Shown: positions 35,024-45,930 of the stretch, one piece after another
How the letters are laid out: every line of letters begins with the position of its first letter
How positions within the stretch are numbered: the stretch's first letter is position 1
Assembly (NCBI RefSeq): GCF_963576615.1
Contig: NC_088710.1
Span: forward strand, 1,468,001-1,532,000
Length of the DNA: 64,000 bases
Direction of reading: 5' to 3'
Source: Watersipora subatra
Lineage: Eukaryota > Bryozoa > Gymnolaemata > Cheilostomatida > Watersiporidae
Position numbers and translations under genes: made by a program
The notes under the pieces: generated by a model
What the model saw: the letters and a program-made list of their open reading frames with translations, nothing else
Databases searched by the model: none
What the model was told of the DNA's origin: nothing

Positions 35024-35256
35024 TGTTGTATTATGGGATTTGTTAGGCTCAGGCTATATTGGTGTCTGAGTTCAAGGCAGTACAGGTGGTCTTGGTAATT
35101 ACGGTGAGTGCATAAAGCTGGATAGAGCTAGTGGGTAAAGCTAGTAGATAAGCTAGTGTAAGGCAGTATAGGGAGGATATAAGGAAGTGTAACGAAAGAC
35201 CGAGGCTCTTCTTCATCTTCACATCAGTACATATGAGTACATTGATTTATACAACA
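35024..35256 (+). repeat. 3' LTR of the small LTR element
   Basis: 233 bp, nearly identical to the 5' LTR, following directly on the polypurine tract. Confidence 0.92.
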
Positions 35257-35261
35257 TCATA

Positions 35262-35878
35262 AAACCTGTTTAGAGAGCATATAGGTATTGTGTAAAATTT
35301 ATATGTTTGAAATATATGCAAAAACAATAGCAAATTCACTATTTTTTATTCTTCATAAAGAAAAACGGAACCAGTGACAAAAATATTGCTCACAGGCTAC
35401 AGTATCTTTAAAGATGGCAAAAGTAAAACTGGTCTAAACTCGTATATTCAAAAAATAATTCAAAACTAAAACAAAATTGCAAAGAAAATTTGAACCAAAA
35501 CTTATTCGTTTGACGAAACTTCATAGACTCTGCAGCTACCACTAAAAGTATTGGTAGGAATCGCGGCTTAGGTCATGTTGACACGTTATCTTTGATTAAA
35601 TACAAAGAAACTGGCAGTCTATTGCTACGATTATGGCTTCAAAATCCGTTCCGTAAACAATTTATCTATCATTTGGCGATTTTAGAGAATTCATGACTGT
35701 CTAGCTAAGCAGGATAGTAAGCAGATTTATACCTAGACGATATAAATAAAACGCCAAACTTGACCAGATATTTTTTTATATTGTATTGAATTGGAACAGT
35801 TGTTTCAAACACTTTTTCGTAAACGGGGTTATTGTACCTACTATTGAGTTCTGTAACTTGTCTAATTACGGAGACATT
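35262..35878. other. Arm sequence between the two LTR insertions
   Basis: Aligns, inverted, with about 57.2-57.85 kb. It includes TAGGAATCGCGGCT near 35557, which matches AGCCGCGATTCCTA near 57548. No recognised gene, though a short frame (VTELNSRYNNPVYEK on the minus strand) has a recognisable counterpart in the right arm. Confidence 0.6.
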
Positions 35879-36679
35879 TGTGTTGGATTGAGCCACCAAC
35901 GCGTAGCGGCGTGCAAAACGTCTTACTACAACAAATCACTAACCTCGGGTAGCACTGCGTTGGGCCGAGTTACCAACACGCAGCGGCATATGGAATGTCT
36001 TATGCTACAGGTAACAAGTCACCAACTCGGGCAACCTTACGTTAGATTGCGTCACCAACACACAGCGGCGTACGAGACGTCTTACGCTATAGGCAACGCA
36101 ATTGCTCGTCTCTAGACAGGGGTCGACCCCCGGTCGACAGTCTACAGCAAGGTCGACAGGGTCGACAGCCAGTAGAGGTCGACAGGTCGCCTTGTCCTGA
36201 TATACCGAGCAGCGCTTAGAGGCAAAATGCCGAGATACTTGCGATAAATCAAGTAATTCTCCTTATCAGAAAAACTGAAGAGAGAGATGGTTCATGGAAC
36301 AACATGTATTTCAGAACGAAATAATAAGGCTGATGCCTTCCTTTATATACTATAAGATATGCAAATTAGTGGAACATAAGGCCAGCCCACGAGCAGACCT
36401 GCCAACCCAAGAGTGGGGCAATGCGTGAGATTTGGTTTTGGGGCAATTGATGTATCAATGATAGTATATATAAAATTATGGAAATTGGGGCAAAAATCTC
36501 ACGCATTTCTCACGCATTTTCAGTTTTTCTTTGGGGTGATTGCGTGAGTCTCATGCCCAATGCGTGAGAGTTGGCAGGTATGCCCACGAGGGCGTAGCTA
36601 CTCGGAAAAAGATAAAAATAAAATAGGGCACAACTCCCTATAAAAAGAACGTTATTTACGTGGTGGCAAATCCACCACA
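35879..36679 (-). repeat. 3' LTR of the Gypsy element, carrying a MITE
   Basis: 801 bp; about 604 bp once the MITE at 36394-36582 and one 8-bp duplicate are set aside. It matches 42524-43145. Internally it has three diverged copies of a roughly 75-bp unit (caccaac...cagcggc...acgtctta) and GTCGAC-rich stretches. Confidence 0.92.
36394..36582. mobile_element. hAT-type MITE, 189 bp, inside the LTR
   Basis: CAGACCTGCCAAC at the left end and GTTGGCAGGTATG at the right end are inverted with one mismatch. CCCACGAG flanks both sides (36386-36393 and 36583-36590). The other LTR holds a single uninterrupted CCCACGAG, which is a direct empty-site control. Confidence 0.93.
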
Positions 36680-36855
36680 CTCGCCGCCCCTACAGACGGG
36701 TACGGCTATGAAATAATAACAATGAACATAAAGAATATGCATATGAGTATATAAACCAATACAAGGGGAGTAGATACAGTAATGTTTATTGTCTGTGGGT
36801 CTTGGGTGAAAGGTGGTTGGCCAACTCCTCTAACCGACGGGCGGCTCTCCGGAGG

Positions 36856-39800
36856 TCAGTGGTTTCTGCTCGAAGTGCGTCGGCGGGGGAGCGGGGTCGA
36901 CTCCTTTACAGTTTCTTGCGTGACTTCCATATTAGTTGTGTGATGTGGCGAGGTTGCGATGCGACTACAGAAAGAGACTACTGCTTGGCATCTCGGCATT
37001 TTATTGGCCCAATATCCTTGCCGTAAGGAGGAGACTCCTGATTGGATCCCTCCAACAGTAAAATCTTCGAGATAGGCAGGGAGTTTCTTGATTCGCTGAG
37101 GCCTCGTGGTATTTCCGGTCCCAGTGGTACTAGCCTGGACTCCTTCATTCCCCGTAGCTCTTGTTTCTTCGGTCGCCAATTCGCAGCCAGTGTCGAGGCC
37201 AGCCCTCGAGTCAGAGTTGTGTTCACTCGGAGAGACCAAAAAATCTTCGTTGTGGAGCCGACGTGGTTCCAATCTTCCTGGCGATTGCGGTATTGGTAAA
37301 TCTATTAATCGACTAGGCAGAAGTGATTCGGAAATAACAGCATCTGGATTACCGTCTTTCTGTGATACTCGTTTCCGGGGATAACCTCTCATGTTGGGAC
37401 GTCTGGCAGGTTCGACCTCAGTTGGGGCTCGACCTTGTTGCACAGGGCTAAGGCGACAGAGCCTCAATCTTCCTTCGGCCTGAGTGGATCGCTGTCCATA
37501 TCTTTCTACTTCGTACGTATGATTTTCGTGACTCCTTAGTACACGATAGGGCCCCACAGACTTGGCCGCTAATTTCGGATTTTCGCTTTTTCTTCTCCGC
37601 TTGCTTAGCAACCATACGAGGTCACCCTCATTGAACAGCGGGGGCTCCCTCACATCGGTTGATACAATTTCCTTCTGTCTATCTCGGAGGAAAGTGTGAG
37701 CTTGTATCAACCGGTCGTGAACAGTCTGGACATACTCGTGTGTGCTAGTAAATGACTCCAACCTATTTCCATGCAGCAGTTGGTCAGGAAGACGAAGCTC
37801 TCGACCCAACATCAAATAATTGGGTGTTTCCTTAGTGGCGGAGTGTGGTAGCCCTCGCAGCGTCCGCATGATCTGTGGCAATAGTTGATCCCAGTCCTCT
37901 TGCCCTCTGCCCAGTAAAAGTGCTCGTAGGGAGTCGCCCAATACTCGGTTGTTTCTTTCAACCACACCATTTCCTTCGGTGTGGTACGGAGTGGTCCTAG
38001 AGTTATCGACTCTCCACAAGTCACATAGCTCTTGAAACAAAGAGGACTCGAATTGGCTCCCCTGGTCGGTATGGATAATTTCGGGCAGACCGAAGTAACT
38101 GAATACTCTTTCATCCAGGACCTGGGCCACCGTTGGAGCGGTAGCGTCAGGGATAGCTAAGGCATCCGACCACCGAGTGAAATGGTCAGTGAGTACCAAC
38201 ACCCAGCTATTTCCTCGAGGTGTCTGAGGTAGGGGTCCCACTAAATTTACTGCTAGACGTTGCCATGGCCTCCCAGTGTACAACCGTTGTCGATTTCCGG
38301 AGGTCCGGGCCTTTCCCGTCTTAGCCCGCTAGCAAACTTCACAGGAGAGAACTGCCCTCCTGATATCTCCAGTCATGCCCGACCAGTACCAATCCAACTG
38401 GACGCGCTACAGGGTCCTTTCCACGCCGCAGTGAGTTTGTTCGTGGGCCTTCCACAGGATCTCCTGTCGCAGAGTCTGGGGGCACACCACCACCACCCTT
38501 TCTCGCCCATTCTGAATGAGATGAAGGGTCAATACACCTGATTCGTCAATATGAAGCTGATGGAACATCCGAGCCAACCGCTGCAACTCGGGGCTGCCTA
38601 CTTGCAATACTGCCTCTTCGACTCTTTTCCGGTTCCTGACGGCCTGGTAAATTATCCCTAGGTCGGTAGCGGGTCTCTGTTGCAATGCTCGTACTTCATC
38701 TAGTGAGGTTTGTACTACTGTCAACAATTCTGGGACCTTTGGGGCATCTGGCGGTGAGAAATCTAAACTCACTGCCCTAGAGTCTGATTGTACTGTAACT
38801 TGGTCAGTCTCCACAACGAGTCCTGGCTCACCTGCCATCTTGATGGCCCATAACCGAGGGTCTTGAGACTTTCTGAGGGAGTTGTCCAACACTCTGGGTG
38901 ACACCGCACCGCATGGCAGCCGTACTGGAACTAGGCTGGCTGATGTAGGAGTCGAGAGGCTGGGCCCTGATGGATGTCTGCTGCTGGGTAGTCGAGGCCA
39001 TTCGTCTTCATCCAACTGGTGGGCGCTAGGACTGGGTCCTCCTGTACCTCTTGGTGGTTGTACTGGAACTTGGTCCATTGGTACAGTAGTTTCCCAATTA
39101 GTCCCTGGGAGTACTAGAGAGTCACACACTTGTGACCTAGTTGGCCCCCGATCCCGCTTTTCAATGGCAGCACACTGCCGGCAGTCGATGCACTGTTGTC
39201 GACTCAATCCATCGGCGTTACCGTGCTTAATGCCTTTTCGATGGATGATTCGATACTTGTGCTCGGCTAGGCTCTCCAGCCACCGGGCCACCTGGCAAGA
39301 GGGTTCCTTTCTCCGGTGCAGCCAAACCAAGGAGGCATGATCTGTCTGGATGGTAAACTCTCTGCCATATAGGTATGGCCGGAAATGTCGGACAGCTAGC
39401 ACGACTGCCAGCAGCTCTCTTCTAGTCACGCAGTAGTTGCGTTCGGCGAGGGAGAGGGTCTTGCTATAGTAGGCTATAGGTCGCTCCTTGCCTTGCTGGA
39501 CCTGGGATAACACAGCTCCGGTCCCTACGTTACTAGCATCAGTATCGAGCACGTAGGGTAAAGAGGGATCAGGATATGCCAGCACTGGAGCGTGCGTCAG
39601 TGACCACTTGAGCTTACTGAAAGCTTTCTGTTCATCTTCTCCCCACTTCCAGGGGGCCCCCTCGCTCGTCAACAGGGTGAGAGGTTTGGCGATCGAGGCG
39701 TAGTCAGGTACGTATCGGTGGTAGTACCCAGTGGTACCCAAGTACGATCTTAATTGAATCACATCTTGTGGTGCTGCTCATTTACTGATGGCCTGAATCT

Positions 39801-40706
39801 TCTCAGGGTCGGTAGCCACTCCAGTGTCGCTGACTACGTGGCCCAGGTACTTGACTTTGGTCTGGAACAGACTGCATTTAGAGGGCTTCAATTTTAATCC
39901 TGCTTGCCTCAATCGTTCCAACACCTCTGCCAGCCTAGCTACGTGACTAGAGAAGTCTGCCGACATGACGATGATGTCGTCTAAGTATAGCAGCAAAGTT
40001 TTCCAGTGTAGCCCTTGGAGGACGCGTTCCATTAGCCGCTGGAAGGTGGCCGGAGCGGAGGTCAGCCCAAAGGGGAGCACCTTCCATCTCCATAATCCAC
40101 TGTGTGGGGTAAATGCTGACCGTTCCTGGGCCTCAGCAGAAAGAGGTACCTGCCAATACCCGCTCATCATATCCAGGGTACTGAAAAGCTTGCTGCCGGA
40201 CAAGGCATCTAAACTCTTGTCGATCCGGGGAAGGGGGTAGGCGTCCTGGCGAGTGACACTATTAAGCTTTCTATAGTCCACACATAGTCGCCACGCCCCG
40301 TCCTGCTTCCTCACCAAGACCACCGGAGCTCAAGAGCCGAAACCTGTCGCTTCATCTCGTCTTTTTTCTCATGTCCTACTCGATATGGGGGTTGACGGAT
40401 GGGCTGTGCCTCTGGGAGAAGGGGGATTTCATGTTGTACCAGGGTGGTACGCCCCACGTCTTCGCTTCCTTAGCTGAACACATCCGCATAACGAACCAAA
40501 AGGTCTTCCATCCTTCTGTGCTCGGTAGGGGACGAGCAATGCAGCGCCGCTTGTTGGAGCAAGTCCTGCATGTGGGGGGGGGGCACGCTTGAAGGTGAAG
40601 GGGGATGTTCCTTAGGAGTCTCGACATCCTCCTTTGCTGTCCAGGGAACCCCTATTTCGTCCGGCCCTACTCCAGTGTATTGTCCCACAATCGTCCCTGC
40701 CGTCAC
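36856..40706 (-). pseudogene. Gypsy pol: RT, RNase H and integrase with several stops
   Basis: The RT (39778-40323) has CVDYRKLN, LPFGLTSAP and the catalytic LLYLDDIIV. RNase H follows (38407-39762) with YVLDTDASNVG, TRRELLAVV and QTDHASLVWLH. The integrase (36856-38391) has an HHCC finger, a core with HTDQGSQFES and VVERNNR, and a basic C-terminal tail. In-frame stops fall at 39778-39780 (TGA), just upstream of the RT (TGA near 40330), and twice in the integrase finger (TAG). The frame is otherwise kept, so base substitutions rather than indels dominate, apart from a frameshift near 40705 and a small deletion near 40340. The first integrase Asp has become Asn (AVNLVGPL). Confidence 0.92.
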
Positions 40707-41674
40707 GCTAACTGGATGGTCGTAGGATTCATACAGCGGATGGCCACTCTTCCCTTTTTACCGGGTTGATGTAGGCTGGCGGCCACCATATAACTGCTTC
40801 TTACTCCTTCGATCAGCCCTACTGGCTGATAGGATGGAGACGTGAGACGCCCAGCAACTAAGACCTCGGCTCGAGGGGGAAGCGTTGTGGCTTGCATTAT
40901 CTGAATTCCACTTGTCAGGGGTCGACCCTCTCTGTCAGTGCAAGTCAATTTCTGCCCATTTAACGCCAACGTGGGTTGCTGAAAATTTATCTCACAGTGG
41001 TGGTCGACCAAGAATGGCATGCCCAGGATAGCATCCTCCTTCAGGGCACACACCACTAGAGATACAGTGACTTGGACACTCCTGACTCTGACTGGGAGAG
41101 TGATGAGTCCGTGAAATTGCAGCCGTGTACCATCTGCCATCCGCCCATAGTCTTCTCGAACCTCTAATCGGCTCTTGACATCCTTGGGTAAGCGCTCAAA
41201 AGCATGCCGTCCCAACAGATTAGACGTGCATCCGGTGTCCACGAGAAACTGGACGGGCTGCCCTCCGATGCGACCTGGCAAGAAATAGCTGCTATTATGT
41301 GGCTTCCACAATTCATCTCCATGAGTTTGTCCAGCTTCGCTCATTCTCTGGGGGCCTTTTTTGGAAGGCCGAGACGGCTTTGGCCAGACGTATGTTTCTT
41401 CCTTGGTTTCTGAGGGTGGGAGACCTGCACACTCAGGTAAGGGCTGATACTGGTTATGCAAGGGGACCGGTGGCGACCAGGGGGGGGGCCTGTGTCGCCT
41501 AGTCCGTCGTGGCCGTTGCCACTGGTCTTGCATTGGTATAGTAGATCCACAGTCAGCACTTCCCCCTACTGCTGTGGATGGGAACCGTTTCCCGACCTCG
41601 TGGGTTGAGGTGGTTGTCTTTGGATAGCTTGAGGGCACCGGCGCTGTACGTGCCCTGTCTGGCCGCAGCCCCAA
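40703..41674 (-). CDS. Gypsy protease region
   Basis: A 323-residue frame overlaps the end of gag by about 109 bases in another frame, so expression would need a ribosomal frameshift. The retropepsin core is FLVDTGCTSNLLG, followed by a region with ILGMPFLVDH, the second conserved motif of Gypsy proteases. The N-terminal 110 residues are Pro/Arg-rich and may be spacer. It ends at TAG 40703, where the pol frame shifts by one. The enzyme would cleave the element's own polyprotein inside the particle. Confidence 0.85.
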   Translation of the reverse strand: MGLRPDRARTAPVPSSYPKTTTSTHEVGKRFPSTAVGGSADCGSTIPMQDQWQRPRRTRRHRPPPWSPPVPLHNQYQPLPECAGLPPSETKEETYVWPKPSRPSKKGPQRMSEAGQTHGDELWKPHNSSYFLPGRIGGQPVQFLVDTGCTSNLLGRHAFERLPKDVKSRLEVREDYGRMADGTRLQFHGLITLPVRVRSVQVTVSLVVCALKEDAILGMPFLVDHHCEINFQQPTLALNGQKLTCTDREGRPLTSGIQIMQATTLPPRAEVLVAGRLTSPSYQPVGLIEGVRSSYMVAASLHQPGKKGRVAIRCMNPTTIQLA

Positions 41675-42462
41675 CAGTTAGGTTCCTTTCGCTCCGCTCC
41701 TCGCCACCCCAATCGGTTTCCTTCTTTTAGTCCATCTGTTAGCCCTTTTATAGCCAGTAGGACGTCATTCAGGGTGGCTGATGGGGGATCCGAGTGGATG
41801 GGGGCGACTGTAGCAGGGGTAGTCTCCTTATTCTCCACTGTCATTACTAGGGGTCGAGCACCAGGCCGAGGAAGAGTGGGCTGAATTTGCAGGAACTCAT
41901 TTCCTGCCTGCACTGCTTCCTCTAAGCTCTGGGCTCTTACTGCCAAAAGATGGCGTTGGAGGTACGTGTTTCCTAGAGTCAGGGTGAACGCATCCATGGC
42001 CATGTTAGCTTGGTAGGAGTCCGGAAGGTCAGCGTATGCTATCTTCACTAGACGCTCCATTTCCGTTGCGTGCTCTTGGAGGCTAGTCTTTGGCTCCCTC
42101 TTGAGGTGGAGCCTACTCTTGGCCTCTCTCGGGGAGAGTCCGTACTTTGTGCGTAAGGCCGAGAAGATGGAGGCGGGTGAATCTCCTCGACTGCAACCTC
42201 TGGCCCCCTCTTTCAATGTCTCACGCAGGTGGAGGAGAGTGGCCTTCTCATTCCACTCATTAGCTTCTGCAACCTCTTCGAACTGGGAGATGAATAGTTC
42301 CACATCTTCACTCCCATCGAATTTCGGTGGCTTGAAGCTAGCCTCCCTCCTAGGTATTTGTAAGGCTCTGGTAATAGCCTCTGTCATCTGACCAATCTGG
42401 TCGACCTGTTGTAGCTCTGCCTCAGCCAGATGTCTGGTAGCAGTCCGTCGGCTGCTTGGCAT
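41566..42462 (-). CDS. Gypsy Gag protein
   Basis: A 298-residue intact frame starting about 60 bases inside the 5' LTR boundary. The central part (FDGSEDVELFISQFEEVAEA and RLHLKREPKTSLQEH) matches the Ty3/Gypsy capsid region, and a single CCHC zinc knuckle, CWGCGQTGHVQRRC, lies near the C-terminus. It would form the particle and package RNA. It overlaps the protease frame at its end. No stops, unlike pol. Confidence 0.9.
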   Translation of the reverse strand: MPSSRRTATRHLAEAELQQVDQIGQMTEAITRALQIPRREASFKPPKFDGSEDVELFISQFEEVAEANEWNEKATLLHLRETLKEGARGCSRGDSPASIFSALRTKYGLSPREAKSRLHLKREPKTSLQEHATEMERLVKIAYADLPDSYQANMAMDAFTLTLGNTYLQRHLLAVRAQSLEEAVQAGNEFLQIQPTLPRPGARPLVMTVENKETTPATVAPIHSDPPSATLNDVLLAIKGLTDGLKEGNRLGWRGAERKEPNCWGCGQTGHVQRRCPQAIQRQPPQPTRSGNGSHPQQ

Positions 42463-42523
42463 GGTTACAAGGGTCGTCTTAGAAGTACTTTTTACAGCAG
42501 TCTAATCCCACCGCTGCCACCAG

Positions 42524-43145
42524 TGTGTTGGATTGAGCCACCAATACGTAGAGGCGTACAAAACGTCTTACACTACAACAAATCACTAACCTCGGGTAGC
42601 ACTGCGTTGGGCCGAGTTACCAACACGCAGCGGCATATGGAATGTCTTATGCTACAGGTAACAAGTCACCAACTCGGGCAACCTTACGTTAGATTGCGTC
42701 ACCAACACACAGCGGCGTACGAGACGTCTTACGCTATAGGCAACGCAATTGCTCGTCTCTAGACAGGGGTTGACCCCTGGTCGACAGGTCGACAGTCTAC
42801 AGCAAGGTCGACAGGGTCGACAGCCAGTAGAGGTCGACAGGTCGACAGGTCGACTTGTCCTGATATACCGAGCAGCGCTTAGAGGCAAAATGCCGAGATA
42901 CTTGCGATAAATCAAGTAATTCTCCTTATCAGAAAAACTGAAGAGAGAGATGGTTCATGGAACAACATGTATTTCAGAATGAAATAATAAGGCTGATGCC
43001 TTCCTTTATATACTATAAGATATGCAAATTAGTGGAACATAAGGCCAGCCCACGAGGGCGTAGCTACTCGGAAAAAGATAAAAATAAAATAGGGCACAAC
43101 TCCCTATAAAAAGAACGTTATTTACGTGGTGGCAAATCCACCACA
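42524..43145 (-). repeat. 5' LTR of the Gypsy element
   Basis: 622 bp, matching the 3' LTR apart from the MITE and a few GTCGACAG repeat-number differences. Confidence 0.93.
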
Positions 43146-43440
43146 CATTGATGGGTAAGCGGAGTAAATGTAGGGTTGCGAAATGCCCCAATAAAACGCA
43201 ACTGGTGACGCCTTGAATAGTAAGTATCCCACAAAACGTATCGCTTCTTCATCACAATAATTAGATTATTGAGGATCGCAGGCGTTAAATTATGCCTTAA
43301 TGTGGAAACTCCCACAAATAATTTGGAGTTGTCCTTTCGTGGTTAAAAGTTACAATGAAACGAGCGTGCGAGCACAACTGTTAGGTTTCAAGCTTTTAGA
43401 CAAAGTGACTTATAAATAGTTTTTAATGAATAGGCATGTA
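43146..43440. other. Outermost left-arm sequence
   Basis: Aligns inverted with 56955-57160 (for example ATCCCACAAAACG, GAGCACAACT). The alignment fades at about 43410, just before the minisatellite. A small minus-strand frame starting MKKRYVLWDTYY has a counterpart in the right arm, but frames differ, so coding is unproven. Confidence 0.55.
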
Positions 43441-45225
43441 AGAGCTTTTATTGTTATTGCTATTTTACGAGCTTTTATGTACGAGCTATATTACTGTTGT
43501 CAGTTTACCTTCTGTTAGCTTTTATATAAGAGCTATATTACTGTTGTCAGTTTACCCTCTGTTAGCTTTTATGTACGAGCTATATTATTGTTGTCAATTT
43601 ACCCTCTGTTAGCTTTTATGTACAAGCTATATTACTGTTGTCAGTTTACCCTCTGTTAACTTTTATGTACGAGCTATATTACTGTTGTCAGTTTACCTTC
43701 TGTTAGCTTTTATGTACGAGCTATATTACTGTTGTCAGTTTACCTTCTGTTAGCTTTTATGTACGAGCTATATTACTGTTGTCAGTTTACCCTCTGTTAG
43801 CTTTTATGTACGAGCTATATTACTGTTGTCAGTTTACCTTCTGTTAGCTTTTATGTACGAGCTATATTACTGTTGTCAGTTTACCTTCTGTTAGTTTTTA
43901 TGTACGAGCTATATTACTGTTGTCAGTTTGCCCTCTGTTAGTTTTTATGTATGAGCTATATTACTGTTGTCAGTTTACCTTCTGTTAGCTTTTATGTATG
44001 AGCTATATTACTGTTGTCAGTTTACCTTCTGTTAGCTTTTATGTACGAGCTATATTACTGTTGTCAGTTTACTCTCTGTTAGCTTTTATATATGAGCTAT
44101 ATTATTGTTGTCAGTTTGCCCTCTGTTAGCTTTTATGTACGAGCTATATTATTGTTGTCAGCTTGCTCTCTGTTAGTTTTTATGTACAAGCTATATTATT
44201 GTTGTCAGTTTACCCTCTGTTAGCTTTTATGTACGAGCTATATTACTGTTGTCAGTTTACCTTCTGTTAGCTTTTATGTACGAGCTATATTACTGTTGTC
44301 AGTTTACCTTCTGTTAGCTTTTATGTACGAGCTATATTACTGTTGTCAGTTTACCCTCTGTTAGCTTTTATGTACGAGCTATATTACTGTTGTCAGTTTA
44401 CCTTCTGTTAGCTTTTATGTACGAGCTATATTACTGTTGTCAGTTTACCTTCTGTTAGTTTTTATGTACGAGCTATATTACTGTTGTCAGTTTACCCTCT
44501 GTTAGTTTTTATGTATGAGCTATATTACTGTTGTCAGTTTACCTTCTGTTAGCTTTTATGTACGAGCTATATTACTGTTGTCAGTTTACCTTCTGTTAGC
44601 TTTTATGTACGAGCTATATTACTGTTGTCAGTTTACTCTCTGTTAGCTTTTATATACGAGCTATATTATTGTTGTCAGTTTGCCCTCTGTTAGCTTTTAT
44701 GTACGAGCTATATTATTGTTGTCAGCTTGCTCTCTGTTAGTTTTTATGTACGAGCTATATTATTGTTGTCAGTTTACCCTCTGTTAGCTTTTATGTACGA
44801 GCTATATTACTGTTGTCAGTTTACCTTCTGTTAGCTTTTATGTACGAGCTATATTACTGTTGTCAGTTTACTCTCTGTTAGCTTTTATATATGAGCTATA
44901 TTATTGTTGTCAGTTTGCCCTCTGTTAGCTTTTATGTACGAGCTATATTATTGTTGTCAGTTTGCCCTCTGTTAGTTTTTATGTACGAGCTATATTATTG
45001 TTGTCAGTTTACCTTCTGTTAGCTTTTATGTACGAGCTATATTACTGTTGTCAGTTTACCTTCTGTTAGTTTTTATGTACGAGCTATATTACTGTTGTCA
45101 GTTTACTCTCTGTTAGCTTTTATGTACGAGCTATATTACTGTTGTCAGTTTACCCTCTGTTAGCTTTTATGTACGAGCTATATTATTGTTGTCAATTTGC
45201 TCTCTGTTAGCTTTTTATAACTAAC
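43441..45225. repeat. 47-bp minisatellite, about 37 copies
   Basis: The unit contains GCTTTTATGTACGAGCTATA followed by TTACTGTTGTCAGTTTACC(T/C)TCTGTTA. A block of variants recurs after 564 bp (12 units): the distinctive GCTTGCTCTCTGTTAG occurs at about 44161 and 44725. It starts where the inverted arm ends. Confidence 0.95.
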
Positions 45226-45289
45226 TTGGTATGACTTAATATAACTATACCCAGTTTAGCAAAATATTATATATAGACTATATGAGTAA

Positions 45290-45930
45290 CGCCTTTCGCC
45301 AGATGCCCTTTTAGATCTTTGAGGTTACGCTTTTTAGGATGATTTGGCATTGGCCTTTACAGCTCACTTTTAAATGTGAAATGCACTTTTGGTAGATTCT
45401 TAATGAACTCTTTTGTTATCCCACTCTGTGGTGTACTGTACCATTTCAATCGCATCGAGAGCGTTTTTAACAGCTGTTTAACAGATCTGATTAAACAGAC
45501 AGATCAGATGCTGTTTCACAGTGTTGTTATTGTGGCTTTTCTATGTAGACACTCCAAACTGTAGCTTGATCTTTCACTGAGTCTGTGAACTATCTTGAGC
45601 AACCCCTTGATCTCATTTCCAAGCCTTGTCTGCTAAGATAGAATGGAAGTTTAATGTTTGGTTGACAGTGGCTTAATATCCACCTTCTCTCAAATGATGG
45701 TTGCCCACCTGTAGTTTAACACATTCGGTTTCAGTGATTGATTCTGTTTGGGCAGATTGCAGTGGGTTAATATCTTCTAGCACTTTCTTAGGTATGACTT
45801 TGCTGGCTCTTCATATGATATCATGCTTTCCTGGTCAGTAGCAGCTGAGAGCTTATTGTTGATCTTGTTTGTAAAATCGTTTAACCTTGAGTGAAGGGTG
45901 TCAAGTTTAAGGTACTTGTCTTAAACAACA
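45290..45930 (-). pseudogene. Old fragment of an R4-like LINE, 5' region
   Basis: The plus strand aligns with 21650-22260 of the R4-like element. Shared stretches include CACTCCAAACTGT, TTTCTTAGGTATG and GGCTTAATATCCA. Many indels and substitutions show it is an ancient copy of the same family's N-terminal region. Confidence 0.75.

Larger units (their letters stand above)
31547..35256 (+). mobile_element. Small LTR retrotransposon with gag and protease but no RT
   Basis: Two LTRs of 234 and 233 bp share TGTTGTAT...ATACAACA ends and are nearly identical. TCATA flanks both sides (31542-31546 and 35257-35261) as a 5-bp target duplication. A primer-binding-like TGGCGCAGTTG follows the 5' LTR, and a polypurine tract (AAAAAGAAAAAAAGAAAGGG) precedes the 3' LTR. 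Inside are Gag with two zinc knuckles and an aspartic protease. No reverse transcriptase, RNase H or integrase motif is seen, so the copy must borrow these from a relative. Confidence 0.9.
35879..43145 (-). mobile_element. Ty3/Gypsy LTR retrotransposon, 7.3 kb, decayed
   Basis: Minus-strand element with LTRs at 42524-43145 (5') and 35879-36679 (3'), ends TGTGGTGG...CCAACACA, and a CATT target duplication (35875-35878 and 43146-43149). A primer-binding-like TGGTGGCAGCGGTGGGA follows the 5' LTR. Gene order is gag, protease, RT, RNase H, integrase, as expected for Ty3/Gypsy. Gag and protease are intact, while pol carries stops, a small deletion and an altered integrase residue. The 3' LTR has itself been hit by a 189-bp MITE. 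Confidence 0.93.
26900..43410 (-). repeat. Left arm of a large inverted duplication (contains later insertions)
   Basis: Read on the minus strand, this region aligns with the right arm at 56955-63700. In order it matches TRIM exons and introns, a 45-bp minisatellite, and single-copy stretches at 29.46-29.93, 30.62-30.83, 35.26-35.86 and 43.15-43.41 kb. The two LTR elements at 31547-35256 and 35879-43145 are absent from the other arm, so they inserted after the duplication. Non-coding identity looks roughly 70-80 percent by eye. Confidence 0.85.

Noticed and set aside
38882..39340. 152-residue plus-strand ORF and other plus-strand ORFs across 36.8-42.4 kb
   Set aside because: Antisense shadows of the Gypsy polyprotein.
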